Below, piece by piece: positions 21,256 to 31,262 of a stretch of DNA of 64,000 nucleotides. Within the stretch, counting starts at the first letter, position 1; each line of letters starts with the position of its first letter. The notes beneath the pieces were generated by a model, which saw only the letters and a list, made by a program, of their open reading frames with translations, did not search any database and was not told the DNA's origin. This DNA comes from Proales similis (lineage: Eukaryota > Rotifera > Eurotatoria > Ploima > Proalidae). The stretch covers positions 1,211,001-1,275,000 of the forward strand of contig JAGVRJ010000009.1 in assembly GCA_019059635.1 (NCBI GenBank), in the 5' to 3' direction. Position numbers and translations under genes: made by a program.

Positions 21256-24200
21256 AAAGTCTTCAGAAACAAAGCTGACTATCGCATCTACTGCAATAAA
21301 TTTCAAGTGCTCTTACTCATCGATCCATTCATTGAAAACTCGTGTTTTTATTCTCAAGTTTGAAATTTTCTCATCTTGCTCATTCCTCTCACTTGATCTG
21401 CCTCGTTCGCTCTTGCTTATTTCTTTCTCTTCTTTTTTTTTTTTGACGCATTTTAATTGCACGTCAATAAACAATTTAAATCACGACCGCAGCAGCTATA
21501 ATTTATGAAGCAGCGCTTTTTGTTTCCAAGTCCAAGTTAGACACATAAAATTTCTTTTCTGAAACGATTGCTCATGAGTCAAGTGACCTGAATCGAAATT
21601 ATCGAACAACTTTGTACTTTTTTAATATTTAGCCCGTGTTATAGGCGCCATCTTGCAATCGAAATTGTTTTTGCTCAAATTGACGATAACTAATGTCAAA
21701 TAAAAATTCTTTCAAAACTTAAATTTCTCTCTCTCTCTCTCTCGATGTCTCTCTGCGAATCTCACTCTGGGTCTTATTCTCGATAGGCGGCCCGAACCTT
21801 TGGAAGCACATTCGCTTTGCAATGAATAAGAAAGCAAATATTGGTGTTGCTGACGGCCGACTAGATGATGAAGATGATTGAAGAGCGATATATTAAATGA
21901 GCAATCTAAACAAGCCAACGAAAGGTATTTCTCAATTATTTAATCGAGCATGACTTGGCTCATAATTTTTTTCAAAAACTCGTATATAAGAGGACTGGGC
22001 CAGATGCTCGATTGATAAATTAATAGCATTTGATGCGCCTGTGCTCCGAGCTTGATTGTGCGAAGCGTTCGTGTCCGTGCGCCTCTCTCGTGTTTATGTA
22101 CCCCACCGTTCCTGTAGCGCACATTTTGGCTTGTTTACTCGCTCGTTCGCTAGTTTACAGCTTTGCTCTTGCAGCGCGCGATAAACGGATTGAATACGTG
22201 TTGTAAACTCGACGCGCTGCCTTATCATAATTGCAATCATCCAGCTCGGTAGAAAGCGGCTTTCTTTCTTCTGTTAGCGAGCAACCGCGCGAGCGCCAAA
22301 AGGCAGCCGATCTAGCGATCACTGGTCCAGCAGCAGCAGCAGCTGAATAATTCGCTTTGACAACGCAATTGGCAGCAAGGCCTTAATTTGAGTGCTCGTT
22401 TAGCTCTTGGTGCTTGTTGATGACGACTTGTAGCGAGACCGTCCTGCTTGTCGTGTTGGTATGCCTTTGGCTCACGTTCAGTGCTCACGGCGTGTGATTG
22501 ACAGTGGTTGCGTGCTTCGTTCACTTTATGTTTGACTCGCTTGACTGCTCGCTTGCGACTGAGAGCAAACACCTCAGGCAGCTCTCTTTTCTCTCATTCA
22601 TCTCTTCGCCTCTGTACGCTCTGGCTTCGCTAGAGCAAGGATTGAAAGCCAAGAGCCGCTGTCTCTTTTTGATTGCGATTGTCATCTCTTCTATTTTTAT
22701 TTCGTTTGTGTTGCGCCGAGATAGGTCTGACACCCGTCTGAGGATGGTCCGTTTGTAAAAGAAGTTTGACAACTAATTCCATAGCATTGATGCTCATCGC
22801 AACGTCTGGCTGCCTGCTGATGTCAATCTTTACTCTCCGCTGTTCTTAATTAGAGACAGCTCGCTCTCGTCAATGAGTTGCAACTGACTCGGCTCAATTC
22901 GTCACACTGTTGATCCAGGCAAATAAGCAAACATTTATTCAACTCATCAGGCGGGTTGATTGTCTGTCGAGTGCTTAAAAGCCGCCAGTACAATGCAACA
23001 ATGCCCGGTTCGATTTGCAATCACATTTGACCAATATGCGTGGCTCACACAAGATTATGTGCACGTTGCTGCTCTGGCACTTGTTTAGAGGCCGGATAAA
23101 ATTAGAAATCGCGAAATTAGGACCGATTCGGCCACTTGAATGCTCTCGTGCCTCTTCAGCGGCAAGTTTTATCTTTTTCGCTCAGTTCGTGCCTTTTTCT
23201 CACTACTTTGAAATTATCGATCGATTTAGACTATTTACTGCTAGTCGAGTGAAATTCATCGCCAAATATTATCGCTATGTAGAGTAATCGATTTAGTTGA
23301 ACGATTTTTTCCTTACACCGGTTTCAAATGCCAAACAAATGAGAGCGAGATTTGACTCAGACGTTTGACTGTTGTTCGAATGCCTAGGGCGGTGTTTTAT
23401 TTGTTTATTATAAAATTTATGGCTGTCTAAGTGTTTTCCGACGTTGCATGTTATTCATCATTAGCCCCATACAGAGTGGCTACCGAGCAATAAAGACTCG
23501 CTCTTCACACATTCGCTCCTAAACGCCGCTTGAGAATTCAACCTGCAGCCGAAATAAATGCGCCTTTTATTTCGTTCGTCGATTTGAAATTTAATTTCTG
23601 TCCTGTCTTGTGAATTTATGAACGAGGCCGAGATGGCGAGAAGTTGGCGATGATTTCGTTGATGTCTTAAAAAATTCAAACGCTTGTTGCATTATTCACA
23701 ACAACGAAGCCGAGGTCGGTCCGATTGACGACTAACAGTAGTAAGTGTAAGCACATTTAGGCTCATCATCATCGACATCGGAGCCGAGCGAAAGAGTAAA
23801 CATGCACGTTGAACTCATGTACGCACACTTGTTTGAATTTCGGCGCAGGTTTATTATCCCTTTAATTTCTTTTACTTTTGCCTCTGACTCGGCCCCGCAC
23901 TGTGGAATCCAGGGGGGTCCTGCCATAATGATTCAATCGAGCTGGTCTTTTTGTGTGTGTGCGTGCGGTTTTGATGCCCTGTCAGATGCGAATAGATGAG
24001 CATAATTTTCACTTTCGTTTTGGCCTTATTTTGAATATTGTTGTTGCGTATTATCTTCATCTATGAGTAGATTATGTAAATGAAAACGGAATGAATAACA
24101 AAGACACTGAGTATTGAACGAGAGAACTTGCTGCTAAGTGCGTCGGACGCGCATTGCAAGAGAAGCAAAAAACACACCAAACTTGACTAACTGCAAATTG

Positions 24201-24299
24201 ATTTAGAAGTGAAATAGCCGATTGGTGTCTGTTGAATTGAATGATTACGTGGCCTAATTGCGTTTAGAATAAATAGCGGCCGTCTGAACATAGGCGATC
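21256..24299. other. 3 kb gene-poor region with a CT microsatellite
   Basis: No exon with family resemblance on either strand. It contains a (CT)9 tract at 21726-21743 and many short ORFs that are low-complexity or mutually overlapping, such as 22312-22572 minus and 22498-22758 plus. It probably holds regulatory sequence of the intronless glycosyltransferase gene and the 3' UTR of the preceding gene. Confidence 0.45.
21726..21743. repeat. CT microsatellite
   Basis: About nine CT units in the gap before the glycosyltransferase gene. Confidence 0.8.
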
Positions 24300-26069
24300 A
24301 TGTCAAATCGAACAGGAAGTGCAGCGTCGTCGGACGAACGCAAGCGAGTCGTAACCACACGTTCGAATCGCACGTTCTCCGACGAGCTCACCCGCAAGGC
24401 TCGCACCTACAACTCAAAGAAGCACCGGATATCCGATCGCGAAGAAACAGACGAGAGCGGCTCAAGCGATTTGTACACTGAAGAGTCAGAGGAGTCGCTC
24501 ACTCTGGCTGAGTCGAGTAAATCGAAGCGATCGCGCGACATTCGCATCCTCATATTCACCGAGAGCTTCCATCCTTACACGAGCGGCATCGCTCGTCGCT
24601 TTAAGGAGATTATGCGACGTCTAGCTTACGCTGGATTTCGTTTGCACGTGGTCACCGGCTGCGAGGGCTGTCAAACATGGACGGACGATGAGTCTCTGAG
24701 CGATAAAGTGACCTTCAGTCGGCTGGGATCGCTTCAGTTTAACAAGCGAATCGACTGCTCGCTGCCGTTCGTCTTCCCCCAGTGGGGCATCATAAGTGCC
24801 ATTTTAAACTTCAAACCGGACGTGATCCACTGCGTCGAACCGTCGCCCTCCTCAACGTTCTGCTGCGTAGTGGCCAAGTCGCTCGACATACCGGTAGTGT
24901 GGTCAAGTCACACCAACTTTGACTTTTATCTTCCACTTTACCTCCATCCGGTTATGGCTCCGATCGGTCTATTTACATATCGCCTCATGCGTCGCACGTT
25001 TCTAAACTCGGCCGACACCAACTTGACGGTGAGCAGCGATTTCGTCCGCTTGCTCAAAAACGACGGCATCGAGGGAGACGTGCACGTGTGGAAGACGGGC
25101 GTCGATTCAGACAGTTTTAGTCCGAGTTTCAGCTCGCATCAGATGCGACTGCGTATGTTCAACGGCAACTACTCGCCGGACAAGATCCTCTTGGTCAGCG
25201 TGGGTCGAATATCGCCCGAGAAGAACTATCAATTTTTATTGAACATTTTGAAACGATTTCCGCAAACATTTCTCTGCATAGTCGGCGACGGTCCCTACCG
25301 AGAGCGCCTGCAGCCTCTCTTTCCGCAAGATCGCTCTCACTTCATGGGCTTTCTGCAGGGCAGAGAGCTAGCCGAAGCGTATGCCTCGGCCGACTTTTTC
25401 GTCTACGCGTCCGTGTCCGAAACATTCGGCCAAGTCTATTTGGAGGCGATGAGCAGCGGTCTGCCTGTGGTCGCTGCCGAGGGCAAACAAATGAAAGAGT
25501 TCTTCATAAATGGCATTCACGGATTCACCTGGAAGCCGCAGGACGTCGAGTCGGCCTGCACCGCATTCTCGAACGCGATCAAGCTGAGGAGCACTCTATC
25601 GCGCAACTGCCGGGCGAACGCGCTGAATCACTCATGGAACAGCGCGGCCAGTCAATTATCGGACACGTACCGCACCATTGTTATTGCGAGGCAGAGGAGG
25701 CCCGCTCGAAATGCTCTTTGCTCGTTTGTGCAACAGCTCGGCACGTTCTCCTACTACGTCGGCATGTGGGCACTCACAATGCTAATGGCCTTGGTTTTTA
25801 TGGCGCCTTTCACCAACGTAAACAAGCCCACAGACGAGCAGCAGCAGCAGCAAAGTGGCGAATCGCACAATCGACGCACCAAAAAGTCCTCCTCAGTCTG
25901 GCACCACATTCAAACACTTTTCCAACGTACTGGCAAATCGCTCTATTCTACAAACGCAACATTCAGTGCCTTATTTATTTCGCTTCTCTCGTTGACTGCA
26001 ATTTACTCGTTATTCTCCACTCTGGCCGGGGTCACATCTCCGACATCGGCCGGCGAGCTAATTCACTGA
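24300..26069 (+). CDS. SQD2-like GT4 glycosyltransferase with two C-terminal membrane segments
   Basis: Retaining GT-B glycosyltransferase (family 4). Intronless, 589 residues. The N-terminal 75 residues are Ser/Arg/Glu-rich and probably disordered. The first Rossmann half starts RILIFTESFHPYTSGIARR (the G-rich acceptor loop) and continues through PDVIHCVEPSP and VVWSSHTNFDFYLPLY. The nucleotide-sugar half has VSVGRISPEKNYQFL, CIVGDGPYRE, LQGRELAEAYASADFFVYAS and the E-x7-E motif in SETFGQVYLEAMSSGLPVV. The run KTGVDSDSFSPSF followed by QMRLRM closely tracks plant SQD2, which adds sulfoquinovose to diacylglycerol. Two hydrophobic segments near residues 478-500 and 555-575 suggest membrane anchoring. 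Homologues annotated SQD2-like are known from some marine invertebrates. The sugar donor and acceptor here are unknown. The base composition is not obviously foreign. Confidence 0.83.
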   Translation: MSNRTGSAASSDERKRVVTTRSNRTFSDELTRKARTYNSKKHRISDREETDESGSSDLYTEESEESLTLAESSKSKRSRDIRILIFTESFHPYTSGIARRFKEIMRRLAYAGFRLHVVTGCEGCQTWTDDESLSDKVTFSRLGSLQFNKRIDCSLPFVFPQWGIISAILNFKPDVIHCVEPSPSSTFCCVVAKSLDIPVVWSSHTNFDFYLPLYLHPVMAPIGLFTYRLMRRTFLNSADTNLTVSSDFVRLLKNDGIEGDVHVWKTGVDSDSFSPSFSSHQMRLRMFNGNYSPDKILLVSVGRISPEKNYQFLLNILKRFPQTFLCIVGDGPYRERLQPLFPQDRSHFMGFLQGRELAEAYASADFFVYASVSETFGQVYLEAMSSGLPVVAAEGKQMKEFFINGIHGFTWKPQDVESACTAFSNAIKLRSTLSRNCRANALNHSWNSAASQLSDTYRTIVIARQRRPARNALCSFVQQLGTFSYYVGMWALTMLMALVFMAPFTNVNKPTDEQQQQQSGESHNRRTKKSSSVWHHIQTLFQRTGKSLYSTNATFSALFISLLSLTAIYSLFSTLAGVTSPTSAGELIH

Positions 26070-26859
26070 CTTAACTTGAAAGTGCACTCGATAGCAAACT
26101 CTCTATTTATTCCCTATATCAAGCAGATAAAATAGAATCTAATTGAGCAAGCATCTGAAATAGTGGATGAAACTGCCGACCATACTCTGCCCTTAGTGTG
26201 TTTATTTCCAAGTCTTCCGCTTTTTCGCAGATTCAAAGCCGCCGTCGATTGCAGCGGATTAGTCTCTGTTCAGACTAGTTTACTCATTTATAATCACCTT
26301 GCAATTTCTTTCTCGTTTCTTGAGCAATTTTCAGCTTTTTCTTATTTCTTTTTTTAAAAAAACAAAAACAAAAGCGGGCCGAACCGAGTGCACCGAATGT
26401 GTTTCTGAACATTTTCACGCGCTATGAACCATCCAGTATTTAGCTTGACGGTGCAGACAGCTCACGCTTTTCAAGTTTTATTCCCCTATCTGTGAATTTG
26501 TCAGCATGCGTGTACGAGTGTAGAAACTATGACTCAACCGGACGATCTAAAGCTAAAAAAGACCAAAACACGAGCAGTTGAACAGTTGCCTTCTATCGAA
26601 CATAACGATTGCATTTTCATTATTCTGCCTTTTTCTCTCTGACTAACTTCTAAATTGTTTTCAGCTCAAACGTTCATTCTATTTGAACTTAAAGATAAAT
26701 TAATGAATAAATTTTACAGCAAACATGCTTTCTGCTGCTACGCGGTCGAGCCGATCAACTTCAAGAGGCAATTTTTATTCGAACACAGATAGAGAAATGA
26801 AAAGAAAGGAAGAGACAGGAAGGGGGAGGGCAGAAGGTGAAATGCCTGGCCGAGCTGCA
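26070..26859. other. Convergent intergenic region
   Basis: About 790 bp between the glycosyltransferase stop and the astacin stop. It has A/T-rich runs (poly-T then poly-A near 26340-26375) and a minus-strand poly(A) signal (TTTATT at 26774-26779) for the astacin gene. No coding signal. Confidence 0.5.
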
Positions 26860-28098
26860 TTAGCCGCTTGGCTTGAGGCCCTTGAAAAAGCCTTTTATTG
26901 AGCTCCAAGCTTTCGAAGTTTCTTGCTTGACCGTCTTGCCGATTTCGAACATTTTGTCGTTTATGCTCTGTCCGATTTGATTCAGCTTATCGTCGGTGAT
27001 GCGCACGCAGCGTCCGGTCGATTTGAAAAACGCTCGCACACAAAAGGCCTCTTTGTCCAAGCACTCGATTGAGAATTTACACATTTCGCCGCTCGCTCGT
27101 TTTCTGGTGCAAATCAGTTTGTAGAGCGGGTGGTCGTCTTCCACAAGAGGATAGTCCGGCGGCCAGAAATGCTCTTTTCCACAGCTCAGACGTGTTTTGT
27201 TCAAATAGCGTTCGATAAGCTCGAACGAGACGCCGTTGAACTGAGCCTCTTTTACGAATCGGTCGCGAATCTCCATCCACTCATTTGACTGCTCGCTGAT
27301 GGACTCGAAGCGAGGGACGCTCATTCGCGAACATTGGTAGAAGTTTTGCACTTTGTAAATATCGATCGGACTGAGGCTCTCACGTTTCTGGTAGAGCTCA
27401 TTGCCGTCCGAGACAAGAGCTGGGATCCGGCTGATCAGACTCGGCTCGTCTGAGTCGCCCTGGAAACTGTCAGAGTTGTAGTGGGTCACACTGTAAAAGT
27501 CGTACGGAACGTCAAGTGAATCGGCCGAGTCTGGGTTTATTCTAAAGTTCATCTCCATTGCGGCGTCTGAGCCGTGTTGGAGAACGATCAAATTCTGGTC
27601 TCGGTCGGTTCGCGAGTGCTCATGATCAAAGCCGAGTCTTTTCAAAGAGAGAGAGAATTCTCAAGGTCAGAGCGTTGAAATACAAGAAGGAGGCGATTTT
27701 CTAAAAGCGCACCTGTGCAGCACTTCATGTGCAATGATTCCAGGCGTGAGACAGCCAGGCGCTAAGCTGATCTTGTTCTTGCCTGGCTGGTAGCCGAGTC
27801 CACTGCTGCAGTCGCCTTCGTCAATAAACAGAATATAGTCTTGTTCGCTGCCTCGAGGCACAAATTGAAGGCATTCGAGGCCGTCGTTAGACAGTCTGAT
27901 CTGCATGTCGTGCAGCACCTCTTCGATTAGAGCTCGTTCTTTGAATCCGAATTGAAGAATGTTGGAGAACGCGAACGGAATCTTCTTAACCGGCCACTTT
28001 GGCCCGACTGCGGCCGCTCTTTTTAGAATCAAATGCTCGGCTGCGGATGAGACTGCGATCAGCCAAGCGAGAATTAAGCTTGCGGCGTTTATTTTCAT
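26860..28098 (-). CDS. Astacin-family (M12A) zinc metalloprotease, secreted
   Basis: Extracellular metalloendopeptidase. Two exons, about 385 residues. The single intron cuts inside the zinc motif: exon 1 ends AHEVLHR and exon 2 continues LGFDHEHS, giving the full HExxHxxGxxHEH. The signal peptide is MKINAASLILAWLIAVSSAA. The catalytic domain starts almost at once (GPKWPVKKIPFAFS, the family W-P-x3-P-F/Y start), so only about six residues could be propeptide, and the Asp that blocks zinc in pro-astacins is missing. The Met-turn, normally SxMHY, reads SVTHY: Met is Thr while the Tyr is kept. Downstream of the protease (from about residue 260) is a 120-residue tail with a six-Cys patch (GEMCKFSIECLDKEAFCVR, then CVR) and a helical Lys-rich end. 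Activity is plausible but uncertain. Minus-strand poly(A) signal at 26774. Confidence 0.88.
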
Positions 28099-28536
28099 TT
28101 TTGTTTAGTTTTGGTTTTGCGTCTACGCAAATAGCATGAGTCGGGTCGGTTTGCGGACCGGTTTTATATGAAGTGGAGATCGTGCGCCTATTCGAGAGCA
28201 CTTGACAGATAAGATGAACGGACATGACTTTATCTCGACATTTGAGCGCGTCCATCAAAGCCCGTCTTTTTGTTGTTATCAACGCATATCGACGGTGTTC
28301 GTTTAGAGGATCAAGTGTCTTCAATGAATCAGCGCCTCTTGAATTTTTTCATTAAAAAGCGAAATTCAGCCGATCAAATGGAGTCGATGACTCTCCCAGT
28401 CACTCTCTTTCCCTTCTCCGCCCTCGTGAGCTTCGTGCATCTTTCGTTATTGCGACAGAATTGTATTTTGGCAAATCAAACTAACCGATGATCGAATCAA
28501 ATGTCTTATTGAAGAGAGGAAAATAGGAAGAGTGGG
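28099..28536. other. Astacin upstream region and PPT1 3' UTR
   Basis: About 440 bp between the astacin start and the PPT1 stop, both on minus. A plus-strand ORF (28270-28491) has no recognisable content. No gene supported. Confidence 0.5.
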
Positions 28537-29902
28537 CTAATTGCTCAAGAACGGGCTGACGATGTTGTCAAGAAACCAGGCGTCCGAGAAGTGAAGATGG
28601 TCGCCGTCAACATCCAATTGAAAAAGGCGGCCGGTCTCGTCTAGTTCTCGCAGGCCGAGTGTATCCTCAAATTTGACGCCAATTTATAGACCATCGGCGG
28701 TAAGGGGTCACAGAAAAGACTCACGTTCAAATAAAGTGGCGACTGCTCAAGAGTGTAGAGGCGCTTTGCTTGTCCCGGTTGATAGAAGCCAAACCACTAC
28801 GAATAAACGAAAGCGTCAAATCGAACCGAACCGCAATTTAAAATTAAACGAAACCTGCCTCACTCTCTCTGGGCACGACCATCTCATCTTGGTTGAATTT
28901 GACTAGAACCAAATTCTTGAGCTTCAGAAGATTTTCTCTGTAGCTTGGATTTACGCCCTTTGATTTCAAAAGGAAATGCTGAAGGCCGAAAATGACCAAG
29001 ATGGTCGAGCTACCCTTTCTTGATTAATGTCTGCAAGGAAGACGCTCTTTTCTCTATACTCCTTTTCATTGAGCGGATCGTGCCAGTACTCGGCTTGCAC
29101 CACTGGATAGGACGAAATCGACCCAGTGTCAATCTAAGGGCCAATGAGCTGTCTGTTGGACAAGAGACTTACGAAAGTGTTGCACAAAGTCAACGTAGGC
29201 TCCGATGTTGAGAGTCTCGCGCACAAAATTGCAAATGTGCGTGACATTGATGGGACAGCGCGGGAAGCCGTAGACTCCTTGGTGTTGTCCGCCAATGGAT
29301 ATCAAGCTCCTCATGGGCGGACTCGGGCATCTTTGAGCGACCGCGCGTCTGTTTCAATGCGGTTAGTTTATCGCTTTGGCTTTGTTCAAGCGCTAGGCCG
29401 CGTTTACAGGAATTGGCCGCCCTGAGAAAACCCGACCGCATTATAGCCGTCTGCGAGAAGCGCGTCCTTTCTTATCATGTCGCAAGCCATCTCGACCTAG
29501 ATCCGGGTGACAGTCGTTCTGATGTAGGACACGATCAACTCTGGTCATCTAACCTGCTCGTTGGCGTTTTTGAAAAAGCCGTTCAGCACGTCCTTTGTAT
29601 TGACCGGAATTAAATATAAATTCACTTGTCACTGTGGAGCGCCGCTACCTCTTCAGTGTTTTTGCCCACTTTAAGTGATTTCACGTAGACACCGGTCAGG
29701 TTGCGTTCAATGAGCTTTTGAATTGCACCCATCGACAGTGGATTGCAGCACGAGTCGCCTGATTTTGCTGATTATCAGCCGATCAAGTGAGTGATAGAGA
29801 GATTGGGCTACCCATTCCATGCCAGAGCACCACCGGGACTGGGCCGGCTTGAGAAACAAGAGCCCAAGAGAGCAAACAGCCAAAGGCGATTAGTTTCTCC
29901 AT
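28537..29902 (-). CDS. PPT1: Palmitoyl-protein thioesterase 1, lysosomal
   Basis: Lysosomal hydrolase that removes palmitate from S-acylated proteins; loss causes infantile neuronal ceroid lipofuscinosis in humans. About seven or eight small exons. The signal peptide [19 protein letters not shown] is followed by PVVLWHGMG spliced to [18 protein letters not shown], the diagnostic PPT1 start. Next come the nucleophile elbow [14 protein letters not shown] (Ser), [32 protein letters not shown], then [10 protein letters not shown] (catalytic Asp) and [12 protein letters not shown] (catalytic His), ending VSPFLSN. The triad is complete. The order and spacing match the ~305-residue animal enzyme. 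The gene shares a divergent upstream region with the RASSF-like gene. None of the individual exons is long, so an ORF scan alone would miss it. Confidence 0.92.
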
Positions 29903-30656
29903 CAGAGAATTCAATTATATTTCAATATTCTTGTGCGCCGACGAATGAAGCTGTCATGTGATGACACTTTAGACGCCAGTTTGCAAATGCAGCTTCTCAT
30001 TGCCGTAGCTTAAGATTGCCGCGGCCAGTGTCAGAGGCGGCTGATGGCCTAAGATGTGCGCGAACGGTGAGACCTTATTGTAAAGCAGGCAGCGATCGAT
30101 TGCCAATTAAGATCGGTCCGACTAATAAGTGAATAATAACGCAGTCCTTGTCAGCAGAGAGAAGCGAACGAGAGCCGAAAGATCGAGATTGTCACTAATC
30201 AATTAGTGATCTAGTGGCTGGTCTCCGCAGAGGCCTACCTTCATGATTGCGGTCGTCTGGCGCATCGCAGCGGCTATCTTCAAGCCGTCCCTAATGAACG
30301 AGGTGGCATACGGTTCTCACCTTAATTACACGCAAGATCTATAAATCTGAACGTCGATGCTCTCCAACAAGAGCAAACAATTCCAGTGCTGGTCTCTAAC
30401 AGCACAGGCGAGAAATATCGAACCTGCGTTCATGTTCGACACCCCCGGACTCGATCGCGATTGCCCGCTGATCACCGGAAGATCATGTCCTAATCGCTCT
30501 GCATCCTCATCAATTTTCTAATTTACCTCTCTCTCTCTGCACCGATTCTAATTGATTAATTTAATTTGCCATTTTGCCTCCTAGAACTTCCACTCGTCTA
30601 TTTAAAGCGATCAGTTCGTCGTCTTCATCGACCAGTCCGATAAATCACACAACAAC
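29903..30656. promoter_or_regulatory. Divergent PPT1 / RASSF-like upstream region
   Basis: About 750 bp between divergent starts. It includes an 18 bp perfect palindrome at 30192-30209. The rest contains no coding exon or motif I can name. Confidence 0.45.
30192..30209. promoter_or_regulatory. Palindromic paired-homeodomain (P2-type) site
   Basis: TCACTAAT-CA-ATTAGTGA is a perfect inverted repeat with 8 bp arms. Its core TAAT-N2-ATTA is the dimer site form known for paired-class homeodomains. It lies in the divergent PPT1 / RASSF-like upstream region. A chance palindrome in AT-rich DNA cannot be excluded. Confidence 0.4.
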
Positions 30657-31262
30657 ATGCAAGATAAACAGACCAGAATCACAGTCAAAGTTGGCAGCCG
30701 AGTGTTCTATCCGCTGTTGGAACGCGAGACAACCTGCAAGAGCCTGTTGCTGCAAACGCTCGCCGAGTGCCGAGTGGTAAACGAGGATATGAACGAAGAA
30801 GCCATTCGCCGCAAATTGAGATGCTACGGCATGTTCGAGCGAGCGAACGGGGTCGATCGCTACATAAAGCCGAGCCAGAACATTTTCAATCTCTGGCTTG
30901 ACTGGAATCTCCGCGAGCAGCAGTCATTTGAGCTCGTCATTAAGCTCTGCCACGAGTCGAACCGAATCAAATACTCAATCCAGCGCAACAAGAAGCTGTC
31001 GAGCGAGAAAATCTTCAAAAAGTACAAACAGCGCGGCCAAGAGACCATTCGAACCATCCACCATTACGAAGAAATAAACGAATTGGCCAATCTCAATTGC
31101 CAGCCAACCATCCAGTCCAAAGTGCTCGACAAAGAAACGCGCAAGCTTCTCAAATTGGACAACTCGATTCTATTTCATGTACGAAAAGTGCGCTCGCTCA
31201 TCCATCAGCTCCATTCATATGAAATCGAGCTGAAAAAGAAAATGCTCAACAGCAAACACTAG
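30657..31262 (+). CDS. Short N-terminal-RASSF (RASSF9/10-like) protein
   Basis: Single exon, 201 residues. The first 90 residues resemble the Ras-association domain of the N-terminal RASSF group: a beta-strand start (ITVKVGSRVFYPLLERETTCKSLL), then YGMFERANGVDRYIKPSQN and the key run LWLDWNLREQQSFELVIK, comparable to the RASSF9/10 pattern ILKLW-x2-W-x8-QFVLVK. The second half (about 100-200) is Lys/Glu-rich and helical, with SEKIFKKYKQRGQETIR. Vertebrate RASSF9 is about 435 residues, so this protein lacks most of the coiled-coil tail. Members bind small GTPases and act at endosomes and in epithelial polarity. A poly(A) signal follows at 31337-31342, so the short form is probably complete. GRB7/MIG10-type RA proteins are a less likely alternative. 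Confidence 0.62.
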   Translation: MQDKQTRITVKVGSRVFYPLLERETTCKSLLLQTLAECRVVNEDMNEEAIRRKLRCYGMFERANGVDRYIKPSQNIFNLWLDWNLREQQSFELVIKLCHESNRIKYSIQRNKKLSSEKIFKKYKQRGQETIRTIHHYEEINELANLNCQPTIQSKVLDKETRKLLKLDNSILFHVRKVRSLIHQLHSYEIELKKKMLNSKH

